Notes under the pieces: model-generated | What the model was told of the DNA's origin: nothing | Database searches by the model: none | Seen by the model: only the letters and a program-made list of their open reading frames with translations | Made by a program: the position numbers and the translations under genes | Shown here: piece after piece, positions 1 through 9,453 of the stretch | Layout of the letters: each line of letters begins with the position of its first letter | How positions within the stretch are numbered: position 1 is the stretch's first letter | Assembly (NCBI GenBank): GCA_025331435.1 | Contig: JAIWNI010000020.1 | Location: 248,001 to 312,000 of the forward strand | From: Choanephora cucurbitarum | Lineage: Eukaryota; Mucoromycota; Mucoromycetes; Mucorales; Choanephoraceae | Direction: 5' to 3' | DNA length: 64,000 nucleotides

Positions 1-21
1 CCTTTTTTTACTAAGCTTTTA

Positions 22-1402
22 CTGAAATAACCAATTCGACCTGATGGCCCACGATTGACGTTGTACGATGAACCGTTACCGCTCGTTGACGAATTTGTAT
101 ACCTCGGTGTACCTTTTCGCTCAAAGGGCATTTCTGGTCCCGATATTGTCTCTTTTCGTGCAGCTAAGGCTGTCAAGACCATGGCCCTGCTGGTCTCAGT
201 AGGTGTCCACCGTAACGGCTTCTCTCTCCTCCTGTCCTCTCGACTGTATGCCTGCTTTATCCGTCCCAAGATAGAGTATGGCCTGGCTATTGCCCGTCTC
301 TCTTCAACAGACATGAAACAGCTCGATGACCTTCAAAACCGGCTGGTCCGTATGTTCATTGGTGGCTCTTGGTTTCAAGTAGCAAAACACATCACTTGCC
401 TGCCTGCTATGATTCATAGGTACAATGTCCTTGTCACAAGATACGTTCTTCGTGTACAATACCTCCCTGATGACTGCTTGCTTGTGCTCTTACGTGATCA
501 ACTGCGGTACCCTCGCCTTACTAAGCTTCTTCAACAGAATGCTCTCTACCTCTCTCTCCCTGATCCACCGCCTGTCTCTAATGTTGAGCTTCGTGCTCAC
601 TTTAGGCGATATTGGCAGGATCAGTTCAACCGCCAAATGGCAACTCAAGCTTCTCGTGGCCGTGCTGTCCTCTTGCGTGCCTGTCGTCCGTGCACTTCAA
701 AGCCGGATCCCATCCTCTACCTCCCAATGACAACTACTGCTCGCAGTAGGCTTGTTCGTTGGCGTCTTGGTCGCTTTGCGAATCTTCGTGAAGAATGTCC
801 CTGCCTCTCCGGTGCCTACATTTCAAGAGATCATTTCTTGTCTTGTAGTGCACTTGATCCATCCCTCTTTTTCGACCTCCCTTCTCCTCCGGCTGGCGTT
901 CATCCGATCGACCATGCCCTCAACTCTCTGCCTGTAAAGGCTTCCACTGGTCCCCCTCCTTTTTGGTCCTCTCTTCTCCAATTGCTTCATGCAATAGACT
1001 CTCTGGTGCATCCTCTTGCTACCATCGCTCCAGAACCTGATCCAAATGGATCATGGCTTCCTCCTCCTCCTCCTCCTCCTCCTCCTTCTCCTCCGATCTC
1101 TCCATAGACAAAATGACCTCTTTAGCCTGCTCACTGCGCAACCACGGTGGTAAGTGATTATCAAAGTTCCCATCCGTTGGTGCTGCCTTTGGGCTCTAAA
1201 GTTGTCTCAGTACTCTGTTGCTCTCTCTTCCTGTCCTTCTGTTTCCTCTTTTCCCTTTTGTTCGTTTTTCTGCTGGGTTTTTTGTACTTTTTCCCACTCT
1301 TTTATTTAGTTTAGTTCATCCAATTCGGCTTATGCTCCATAGAGTTGCCCAAAGAATTGTTGTATATAATAAAATATAATGTTTCACCTGAAATAACCAA
1401 TT
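22..1402 (+). mobile_element. 5'-truncated non-LTR retrotransposon (LINE) flanked by a 15-bp target-site duplication
   Basis: The 15-mer CTGAAATAACCAATT occurs at 22-36 and again, perfectly, at 1388-1402. Everything between (37-1387) reads as one inserted unit. It holds an open frame matching the C-terminal part of a LINE reverse-transcriptase polyprotein and, after the stop, about 280 bp of pyrimidine-rich 3' UTR ending in an AT-rich stretch around 1358-1382. Truncation at the 5' end, a variable-length target-site duplication and lack of an LTR are the usual signature of target-primed reverse transcription. The perfect duplication suggests a fairly young insertion. It sits about 220 bp upstream of the HSF-family gene. 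Confidence 0.8.
37..1107 (+). pseudogene. C-terminal fragment of LINE ORF2 (reverse transcriptase tail plus Cys/His region)
   Basis: The frame is open from the insertion junction at 37 to the stop at 1105-1107 without any internal stop; only the N-terminal endonuclease and most of the polymerase are missing. The text FVYLGVPF followed by FIRPKIEYGLA is typical of the end of the LINE reverse-transcriptase region and its thumb. Near 805-855 a CPCL...HFLSC arrangement resembles the C-terminal zinc-finger-like region that follows the RT in these elements. The end is a run of about ten prolines encoded by a CCT microsatellite (about 1061-1086). There is no catalytic YxDD motif, so the fragment cannot act as a polymerase. 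It is a dead-on-arrival copy, although the remaining frame is intact. Confidence 0.75.
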
Positions 1403-1625
1403 TAATCTCAAATACTTGTTCACGACACATGATTGGTCATTGTTTGTCGGTTTATTTACAGTTTTTTTTCTTGGACGAGAAATAGAGTGTGTGTTCGTGC
1501 GTTACGGGTAAGGGTAACAAGGTTTTCCTCTCTCTCTCTTTTCACTTTCTATATATATTATATATACATTTTGAGTAGTTGCTCTTTTATTATCTATTCT
1601 ATCTTTACAATAACATCTTATCGCA

Positions 1626-2974
1626 ATGAACAATGGACATGCAAACCCAATAGCATCATTAGGCATCAATACACAGTTTAGTGGCAACAGTCCTTCTAAT
1701 GGTGGCGGTTCCCCCTTGAATTCACCTTTAATCTCACCAGCAGCAGGCTCGCCCTCTTCCTTTCATGCACTCGAGAATAACTGGGACCAACTACAGAATC
1801 AGTTCTCACAACAGATGTCTCTTCAACCTCCATCTTCTACATCCTCACAATCCAACTCAACAAAGCCTGGCAGTGGCAATACTTTTGTACATAAATTATA
1901 CAAGTAAGTCTTATTCCGCCTATCTAGTCTATTCTCTTTAACCATTTGATAGTATGGTCGTTGATAAACAGTATCAACATTTAATTGCCTGGACATATAC
2001 AGGAACTTCATTTGTTGTATGTAACATTACTGATTTCTCAAAAGATGTTCTACCCAAACACTTTAAACACAATAACTTTAGTAGTTTTGTCAGACAGCTG
2101 AATATGTAAGTAAAGTATACTGCATGCACTTGTCTGTTGACCACTTGTTTTAGGTATGGTTTTCATAAGGTCAATAAATCACCTAGAGGACATCGCACAT
2201 TAGCAGAGAATCAGATTTGGGAGTTTTCACATGCCAAGTTCCTGAGGAATAGACCTGATTTATTAGATGAAATTAAGCGGAAAGCACTTGAGTCAGATTC
2301 AGTCAGAAGGGATACAAGCGATATGAGCTCGCATATGGCTATGATGCAGATGTCTCAATCAGACATGATGCAGCAAATATCGCATCTTCAGGATAATCTG
2401 AATCAGATGATGAATGAGCTAGCAGAGACAAAAAAGCGACAGGCAATGCAAGAACAGATGATGCGAAGTGTGATGGATTTCATGAATAAACACCATGGTA
2501 CATCTTGTAAGTAAAGGTAAATAAAAGTGAACGGTATGCTAACTACTTTATCAAGTGCACGCTGATCTATTTGATCTATCTAAACAAGATCCTGATCGAC
2601 CACCTCCACCTATCTATATTACCTCTGCTGACAACCAACAACAACAACAACAAAATCAATTCTTTTTAAATGTGAATGAACAACCTTCTGTACCAAATTC
2701 TCCTTTATCTACTGCTTCTTCACCTCGTATGATGAACACGCCTCCGTTACAATTGACAGTGCAAACACAGAACCTTCATGTACAACGATCCCCTTCATTG
2801 ACACCCACTACCTTTCAAATGGCTGTTGGTTCACCGTTACCACCAAGTCCATGTTCTACCAGTCCAGGTCAATTCCTGGGAGAAGATGATAATAGCAGCC
2901 AATTCTACAGTCCTCGAAGTCCCATTGGCTCAACTCATGGTTACCTATTAGATCCTCATAGCCAACCTTTTTAA
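1626..2974 (+). CDS. Heat shock factor family transcription factor
   Basis: Four exons: 1626-1903, 1953-2105, 2154-2506, 2556-2974, with three introns of 48-49 nt (GTAAGT donors), giving about 400 residues. The HSF-type winged-helix DNA-binding domain occupies roughly residues 87-195: FVHKLYNMVVD, then the recognition-helix region [13 protein letters not shown], then [16 protein letters not shown]. The first intron splits the Asn codon of KLYNM and the second the Met of QLNMYGF. Residues 205-255 are rich in Met, Gln and heptad-like hydrophobics, fitting the trimerisation coiled coil. The rest is Ser/Pro/Gln-rich, low-complexity and probably an activation region. Family members bind nGAAn repeats in the nucleus. 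I cannot say whether this is the Hsf1 ortholog or an Sfl1-like relative. Confidence 0.88.
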
Positions 2975-3133
2975 CCCTATTTCTTATTGAGGGCAATGAA
3001 TTTTAAAGTTGCTTTCAATTTCGGGCCCGAATGACCCGTTTCGGGACGTATAAAAAAGAAAAAATTATTATTATTTTCAACCCTTTTTTCCTACTACTTT
3101 TTTTTTTGGGTGCATAAAATAACCAGAGACACG

Positions 3134-4111
3134 ATGAGTTCATCAGCCACAACATCAGATTATCTTGCTGGAGCAGAGACCAATGGCTTTTTAGACTTAT
3201 CTGAGCTGGATGATACAATAGAAAACGATGAAGTCATTTGGACAGATAGGAAACAGACTACTTCTACTTGGAGACAACTAGTGCCCCGTCTATTGATATT
3301 CTTGTTTATTGGACTATCATCACTGGCCTTCACACTCTCTCTAGCTCATTATGTACTCGATATTGGATTACCAAGGACACTAGAAGACGTCAAATTGACA
3401 GCATCTCATCTAGACCAACTCTTACAGAACAGTTGGACAGGATATGGTTCAGTTACCATTGTGTTTTCAGTTCTCTATCTTTGGCAACAAGCATTTTCAA
3501 TACCAGGCTCAGTCTTGCTAAATCTACTGGCTGGTTATCTCTATGGTATTCTGACAGGTGGTGTCTTGACTAGTTTTCTGACTGCAGGTGGCTCTACACT
3601 TGCCTATGGACTGAGTATGTTAGTAGGTGAACCTTTGATTCATATTCCCTGGATTGCACGTAAAGCAGAGCCACTACATCATCAACTAGAGCGAGAAAGA
3701 CGATCAGGTGGTCTGTTCTGGTGGCTCTTGTTTGCCCGTCTGTTTCCTTTCTCTCCTTACTGGCTTATCAATCTGATTTCACCTCTCTTGGATATTCCTG
3801 TCATGCCCTTCTTCTGGTCTACAGTGTTCGGTTCCATGCCCTATAATGTTGTGTGTGCACAAGCAGGAGATGTCTTGAATGATCTGACATCGACTTCAGA
3901 TATCGTTACTGTCTCACTTGTCATTAAGCTCTTAATTGTCTCATTTATCTCCCTTGTGCCTGTCATTTGGGGTAAAGCCATTCAGCAATGGGCTCGTAAA
4001 GCCATGGGTTTGCCTATTGCAGATGATGATGATGTAGAAAAAAGCTTAAGAGAAAATGATAATTTGGAATTAATTCATCAAGATAACACCATTCGTCATC
4101 ATGATCGTTAA
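3134..4111 (+). CDS. VTT-domain (TMEM41/TVP38, SNARE-associated Golgi family) membrane protein
   Basis: Single exon, 325 residues. I start at ATG 3134 because the upstream in-frame codons carry no ATG. The N-terminal ~55 residues are acidic and cytosolic, followed by a membrane segment (LIFLFIGLSSLAFTL) and the VTT core. Family hallmarks are the loop FSIPGSVLLNLLAGYLYG, the segment LLFARLFPFSPYWLIN and the following NLISPLLDIP, which closely parallel human TMEM41B. That protein is an ER phospholipid scramblase needed for autophagosome and lipoprotein biogenesis, so a scramblase role is a family-based inference. The tail has a short acidic patch (DDDD). It lies 159 bp behind the HSF gene on the same strand. 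DedA/TVP38 is the alternative family label. Confidence 0.85.
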   Translation: MSSSATTSDYLAGAETNGFLDLSELDDTIENDEVIWTDRKQTTSTWRQLVPRLLIFLFIGLSSLAFTLSLAHYVLDIGLPRTLEDVKLTASHLDQLLQNSWTGYGSVTIVFSVLYLWQQAFSIPGSVLLNLLAGYLYGILTGGVLTSFLTAGGSTLAYGLSMLVGEPLIHIPWIARKAEPLHHQLERERRSGGLFWWLLFARLFPFSPYWLINLISPLLDIPVMPFFWSTVFGSMPYNVVCAQAGDVLNDLTSTSDIVTVSLVIKLLIVSFISLVPVIWGKAIQQWARKAMGLPIADDDDVEKSLRENDNLELIHQDNTIRHHDR

Positions 4112-4764
4112 TCTCAAACCCCCCTTGCAAACATACTCTTTCTCTTTAGACTCTTCGTTATCTCTTTTAGCCAAGTAATTCTTGGCACTTCATTTAATTA
4201 TTTAAACCAACGATAAATTGATAATAAAAAAAAACCATGGTTGATAACAATAAAGGATGATACAACGAGAAATCCAAGAAGTTTCCATGACAACTAACAT
4301 AGTAACAAAAAATGCAGCTTGATTTTATATCAACAATTGACTACTTTATAAAGACAAAGAAAGAAAGAGAAAAAAAAGGGATTCGAGTATACAAACAACT
4401 CCCTTTTTCTATACAAAATAGGCCATATTGAATAGCAAGAAGCATTGATTTGTAGCACAGATCATGCTTTATTTTAATGCAAACGTTTCATTGGAAAAAA
4501 TAAAGTAGATACTTTTCGTTATACAGTGAGACTGCAGAACACCGTACAGCTAATCTCGTTTTACAATATCCCTGATCTATATCGTCTATATGACACTTAT
4601 TTGGACAAATGGAGGTATTTTGAAAGATCAAGAGAAAAGTTACATACACACTGGAGATGCTTTAATTTTGTGTATCTGGAAAATTATATATACCAAATTA
4701 GATAAGTGGTCACTGTTCTTTTGTTATTAAACCTTCGCCAAACGAAATGAATCATATAATGAGC
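4112..4764. other. Intergenic, no gene seen
   Basis: AT-rich, with stop codons in all frames. It contains the presumed 3' UTR of the TMEM41-like gene. I see no RNA gene or clear repeat. Confidence 0.5.
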
Positions 4765-4927
4765 TCAATATACAGCCCTTGGTCTTGTTAGCCTTTTTGT
4801 TAATGCAGCTAGTCTCAATGGAAGAACATATTCTGGAAGGACGTATCTCACTAGGGCGGTTCTGATATTAGCAGCGGCATTCACATCCCTATTCCAGAAC
4901 ACAATAAGCTAAAAGAAGTTTGAGCAT
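4765..4927 (-). pseudogene. C-terminal relic of a TnpB/Fanzor-type (IS605 OrfB-like) protein
   Basis: Read on the minus strand, 4900-4765 encodes FWNRDVNAAANI followed by about 30 basic residues and a TGA stop. The RDVNAAxNI string is the hallmark of the last RuvC segment in the OrfB_Zn_ribbon family, to which bacterial TnpB and eukaryotic Fanzor proteins belong. Immediately upstream, in another frame (from 4927), LKLLLAYC resembles the residues that normally precede this motif (KLLxC..C). A frameshift therefore lies near 4900-4905. No further nuclease domain was found nearby. The piece is a decayed tail, not a functional nuclease. A chance match to this motif is unlikely but possible given its shortness. 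Confidence 0.55.
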
Positions 4928-4929
4928 GA

Positions 4930-5700
4930 CTTGCCAAATTGGTATTGTTATTCACTGGAGACATAGTACAATTGCCTATCCTCCAGAATTGGATTAGAGA
5001 TTGAGAGTCTATCTGAAGTAAACAGCCATTTACTTGTTATTTTTCGGTCAAGAAACGAAGAAGCAATTCATAGAAGATACTGTGAATGAATGGGCAGCAA
5101 CATTTTCATAGTGATTAACATGTCCATCATCTGTATTTGCGAGATAGGCTTGATAGATTAGACCAACAGAATCATATAGCTGATTCAGACCAACAAAGAC
5201 AGAGTGTTCTTGATGCTCTTTGAAACACAGTCTCTTGAAATCCTCTATGGCTTATGATACCATCAGTAGCTTTGCAAGCTAAAATAAACATCATCAAGCA
5301 TACAGCTAATGGTGGACTGGTTTATTCAATAATTGCCAAGAGCCGCGATAGGAAGTTGTGTGTGTTCTTGTGCTTACTGTTGAATAAGACAACCCTCAGT
5401 ATCTTTTTTGGTATGATGTAACATTGCATAAACAAATAGAGCTTGTATGAGACCTAAATATGCAAAGAACAATAAATCGATCTAATCTGCTTTAAATGTG
5501 TCAACCAGATATGATATTGCAGCTAATAAACTCCTCAACTGATTGATAGAATAGTGAGTGTCTTGTCTTTAGAGACAGTCTTTTGTCTAAACCTTTCCAT
5601 GTAAATTGCCCAATGTATTGAACACAAGAGCACTGCAGTTAGAGAGAGTAACGATTCATCGGCGTTTTTTTTTTGAAGTCTTTATAAAGATTTTGATTTT
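4930..5700 (-). pseudogene. Decayed protein-coding remnant with frameshifts and stops
   Basis: On the minus strand several long, protein-like stretches follow each other in changing frames: around 5660-5545 (VLLCSIHWAIYMERF), 5520-5375 (LIQALFVYAMLHH, with one TAG inside), 5345-5220 and 5250-5054 (FVGLNQLYDSVGLIYQAYL). They are separated by frameshifts and at least three in-frame stops. Their amino-acid texture is coding-like and they keep one order and orientation. The LIQALFVYAM segment resembles the middle domain of fungus-specific transcription factors, but this identification is weak. Unrecognised introns could explain some but not all of the breaks. There are no introns with good consensus joining all parts. 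Confidence 0.35.
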
Positions 5701-6104
5701 AGGTATGAATAAAGCAAGTGTTGTGCTGTGCAGAGACCCAAGAAATCATACTTGGGTGTTTTTCCTAGAGACTTTCCAATGTTAATATCACACTGGGACA
5801 AATCGCTGAGTTTCTCGTCCTATGAATCAATAATATATCTTTCGGAATGTTTAACGTCAAGATACTGTGCTCAAAAGCAGCTAATGCTGGAATTGTTGCT
5901 TTCGAGGGACAATGTAAAGAGCTTAAGCAGTTCAGAAGTGACTTTATTGAAACACTGGGACACTCAAAAAATACTTACTTTCGACACGGTGTAACGTGAC
6001 CTACATTTCCACTTTCTCTGATTACGTGTCTGTTTTTCAAATTGGTTTGCATTCGCGTCTTTCTGTCTTTCTCTCTTTTTCTTTCAAAACAAAAAAATAT
6101 TACT
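5701..6104. other. Intergenic upstream of the Rpn12 gene
   Basis: No gene recognised. An 88-codon open frame at 5728-5994 lacks an ATG start and resembles nothing known to me. The last 60 bases are a pyrimidine-rich leader directly before the Rpn12 start. Confidence 0.4.
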
Positions 6105-7199
6105 ATGATGACAGTACAACAGTTAGATGACCTTCGTAATCAACTTAAGAGTGAAGCAAGTGCTTCTTCTCCCAACCTTCAAAAGATGGGTCAATACTTG
6201 ACTCAAGCCAAAGTAAGAAATAACACCAAAAATACCACTTGATTATTCACTCTGTATGAATAACACTGCAATAGGTTGCCCTTATTGAACTTGGTGTCTT
6301 TGTTCCTGTAGCTGGAAAGACTGACCCTAATGTGTTGGTGGTAGCACGTAGGTAGACAATGTTGACTTGTGCTTGTAGTAGACAGCATAACTCATGTATA
6401 TTATAGGTGATATTCTTGAATTAGGTGCTTATTACAGTGTTCGTATTAAGGATATTGGATCATTTGAACGATACATTGCACAACTCAACACATACTACCA
6501 TGACCTTGCGTAAAGATTGATTTGCACCTTACCATATTGAGCCTAGCTAATATCGTTTTCTAGTTCTGTTCTTCCTCCATCTGATCAAATGTACCCATTA
6601 ATTGGACTTAATTTGCTTCGATTGTTATCACAGAACAGACTGTCTGATTTCCATACAGCACTTGAAGCCATCGATCTTGATCAATTACAATCTAACCCAT
6701 ACATCAAACAGGCTGTTGATTTAGGTAACAAACTATACTTGTCAGGAAATGTACATGAATTGAATATCGCCTTTTTAGAACAATTCTTGATGGAAGGTAG
6801 CTACAACAAGGTCTGGAGTACAAGAAGTACTGTTAAGGGAGAGGAATTTTTGTTCTTTTATGATATCTTGATCAGTACTATCAGGTATACAAAACACACA
6901 AAACTGTCATGGTGGATATATAGCTGATTGTTTTTGAATATATTGTGTATAGACATGAAATTGCTAGTTGTAGTGAAAAGGCTTATGATTATTTGCCTTT
7001 GAATAATGCCAGCACTTTGTTGTTCTTGAAGAATACCGAAGAACTATTGAACTTTGCATCTGAACGTGGTTGGAAAGTAAACCCTGCAGAGCAAAAGATT
7101 TACTTTGGCTCTGAAGATAATGCTATTGTAGAAATTCCTCAGGAACAAATTATTACGCGTACATTAGGTTATGCTAGAGAACTCGAACGTATTGTATAA
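6105..7199 (+). CDS. RPN12: 26S proteasome regulatory subunit Rpn12 (PSMD8)
   Basis: Five exons: 6105-6212, 6275-6347, 6407-6509, 6564-6884, 6953-7199; 283 residues, close to the family length. Two ATG codons are adjacent (6105 and 6108); I took the first. The protein shows the helical repeat texture of lid PCI subunits: [45 protein letters not shown]. The C-terminal PCI/winged-helix part has [10 protein letters not shown] and FASERGWKV. Rpn12 belongs to the lid of the 19S particle and its C-terminal helix locks the assembled lid onto the base. Every intron is 51-68 nt, with GT donors and AG acceptors. It lies 85 bp upstream of the cornichon gene on the same strand. Confidence 0.92.
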
Positions 7200-7284
7200 A
7201 ATAATAATAAAAAATCGACATAAAACTCGACTTTATTTTTTTTCTTTCTCTCCTTTCTTTTAACTATAATCACTCTAATTTAAA

Positions 7285-7951
7285 ATGATGCCTGGTGAAG
7301 CTATGCTGTTCTTGTTTGCAGTCATTATGTCTGCCTTACTCTTGTTTGCGATGGTGTTCTTTGTATCCTTTTTGTTCTTATCGATAGAATGTGCCCGTTT
7401 CTATATATACAATATTACCCTTAATTCTCTATCTTTTGTTAGGTCATTTTGTTTTCTGATTTAGAATGCGATTATATCAACCCTATCGATCTATGCAATA
7501 AACTTAATCAAGTAAGACAAAGTAAGAGTAAGAGTGTAGATATACGAATAAGTTGACTTATCTTTATTAGTTTGTCTTGCCCGAGATGGGTGCTCATGCC
7601 TTCCTGTTCCTCATGTTCTTGCTGAACGGTAGTTGGATAGCTTTGGCCTTGAACTTGCCCTTGTTAGCCTATAATGTCAACAAGTAGGACGTCAGAACGA
7701 ACGAAAGAAACAAGAGGACTGATAGATTATCTTTAGAGTCATGAATGGTCGCCATATGTATGATGCAACTGAGATTTTCCGTACATTGCCCCAACATAAA
7801 AAAGAATGTTTTATCAAGCTTGGATTTTATCTGCTTGTAAGATCCTTTTTCTTGTGAAGAAATTTGCTGTAGACTCATGTATTCTTTGTAGTGCTTCTTT
7901 TACTTTTTATACCGTATGATTGTCGCCTTAATTGCAGCTGCTGATGTTTAA
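7285..7951 (+). CDS. Cornichon / Erv14 ER-export cargo receptor
   Basis: Five short exons: 7285-7362, 7443-7511, 7571-7683, 7737-7836, 7892-7951, giving 139 residues, the same size as yeast Erv14. Landmarks of the family are visible in order: an N-terminal membrane helix, ILFSDLECDYINPIDLCNKLN, LPEMGAHAFLFLMFLLNGSW, LALNLPLLAYNVNK, and DATEIFRTLPQHKKECFIKL, ending with a last membrane helix. The IFRTL segment corresponds to the conserved COPII-binding region of Erv14. The role is to load transmembrane cargo into COPII vesicles at ER exit sites. The first donor is GTATCC, weaker than the others. It converges with the fucosyltransferase-like gene, 122 bp away. Confidence 0.95.
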
Positions 7952-8073
7952 GCTGATCATACAAACAAACAAGCAATCTATTTACTGCTACTTTTTTTAA
8001 TACATAAAAAAATAAAAATAAACGTATAGACAAATAAAACTGAACAAAATATCTACATTAATGATAATTGGCG

Positions 8074-9453
8074 CTAAACCCAAGCTTGATGTAGTTCTTG
8101 TATGTACTGTGAAAAGGTCGAGCGTGGTGTAGTCAAGACATCTTTACCATGAGCTGCGACCATAGCATCTACAAGTGGAATCAAGTAGCTCTTTAATGGT
8201 TTTGAGGGTTCCATCAAATCTCGAATAGTATCTAGAGGAGAAAGTAGCTGAGGTGGAATATCATCCAGTGTGGTTGTACAAGGAAATGCTTGAAACAGAG
8301 GAAACAATTCACTTTTATGCTGGCGAGGATGTCGATAATCTGTTGCAACATAGACATGGGCATCATTCCGAGGCTGCATAGGTATCATTGTATTCTCATG
8401 CAAATCCATTGTGGCATCATTCTTTTTTGTAAGGCATTTTTCATTTTCGCGAACTTCATCTTCGCTCTCATCCTGAATGAGAACTGTCATCTCTTCAATA
8501 AACTTGTTAAGATTGACAGGAATTTCTTTTCGAAACGGTTTATCGCCTGTTCGAAAATGAATTGATCGAAAAGCACCGCTACCTCCCAAAAAGTCAACAA
8601 TGGCCTTCACTGTCTCTCCCAAAGGTGTGTCTAGCCGATACTGTAATACTTGTTTGATTTTGGTATGTATCTCATGGTAACTCTCCAGATTCAATCGAGT
8701 TGAACCAAAGACACCTCCCAAAAACAAGAGTTTGTGCGGATAATGAAAATGGTGTGGCAGTAATACTTTGTAATACCGTCTCCCTCCAAATGAATCAAAA
8801 TAATTTGAGCCATTCTGTAATAAGTCAGAAGCAAATGTTTCGTTCTCAAATAAGCGCCAGTCGTACAACTGATCATCTTGGTATTGATAGATATCTTTAT
8901 CCTCTAGCTGAAGGTCTTGTCTCATCTGCTTTTCTGTGTAAACAGGCTGGTAGCGAATACGTAGATCAGGCCCTAATTGGTCCAGGTCGTGTAACTCTGA
9001 CCAGGACATGACACCCAGCTGGCGATTTTCTGAACATTTCGTTCGCTGAACATAACTCCAGAGTCGTCCAGGTGTTGGGCTCTGACACAGTTCGGTGAAA
9101 TCTTTGGGTGTCGTTAGCCAATCTAATTGATCTTCGATCGACTCTCTAGGTGACCAGCCAAAAACTGTGCCCAGAAATGCAGGAGGTACTAGTAGTGTTC
9201 GATCAAGCATGTACGCCATCAAGAGAGCATTTGCTAGTTCAATGCGTTGATTGGATAGGCCTGAATGTGGTAAATAGGCTAGGTATTTTTCTTGGTTGGT
9301 ATGATGATGAATGGTATGATGCATGGGCGACCTTAGTCGCCATGGTGTATGTGTAAGAATCAGCATGGCATACACAAGTATTAGGCTAACAAGTGACATT
9401 GCTGTAACACTTCTTTTAGTTTTATATGATCTAAAAAGGATTGACTTTGACAT
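8074..9453 (-). CDS. Putative GDP-fucose protein O-fucosyltransferase-like type II membrane protein
   Basis: Intronless, 459 residues. A single N-terminal membrane segment (about residues 19-38) followed by a lumenal domain gives type II Golgi topology. The motif LPHSGLSNQRIELANALLMAYMLDRTLLVP (residues 61-90) is the characteristic N-terminal signature of the O-fucosyltransferase fold in fungi, and IHFRTGDKPF (around residue 295) corresponds to the donor-binding H/R region. Predicted N-glycosylation sites occur (NETF, NGSN). Substrate and product are not known; fucose is a real component of Mucorales cell-wall polysaccharides, so a cell-wall or glycoprotein role is plausible. I rely on motif resemblance only. 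Confidence 0.7.
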   Translation of the reverse strand: MSKSILFRSYKTKRSVTAMSLVSLILVYAMLILTHTPWRLRSPMHHTIHHHTNQEKYLAYLPHSGLSNQRIELANALLMAYMLDRTLLVPPAFLGTVFGWSPRESIEDQLDWLTTPKDFTELCQSPTPGRLWSYVQRTKCSENRQLGVMSWSELHDLDQLGPDLRIRYQPVYTEKQMRQDLQLEDKDIYQYQDDQLYDWRLFENETFASDLLQNGSNYFDSFGGRRYYKVLLPHHFHYPHKLLFLGGVFGSTRLNLESYHEIHTKIKQVLQYRLDTPLGETVKAIVDFLGGSGAFRSIHFRTGDKPFRKEIPVNLNKFIEEMTVLIQDESEDEVRENEKCLTKKNDATMDLHENTMIPMQPRNDAHVYVATDYRHPRQHKSELFPLFQAFPCTTTLDDIPPQLLSPLDTIRDLMEPSKPLKSYLIPLVDAMVAAHGKDVLTTPRSTFSQYIQELHQAWV

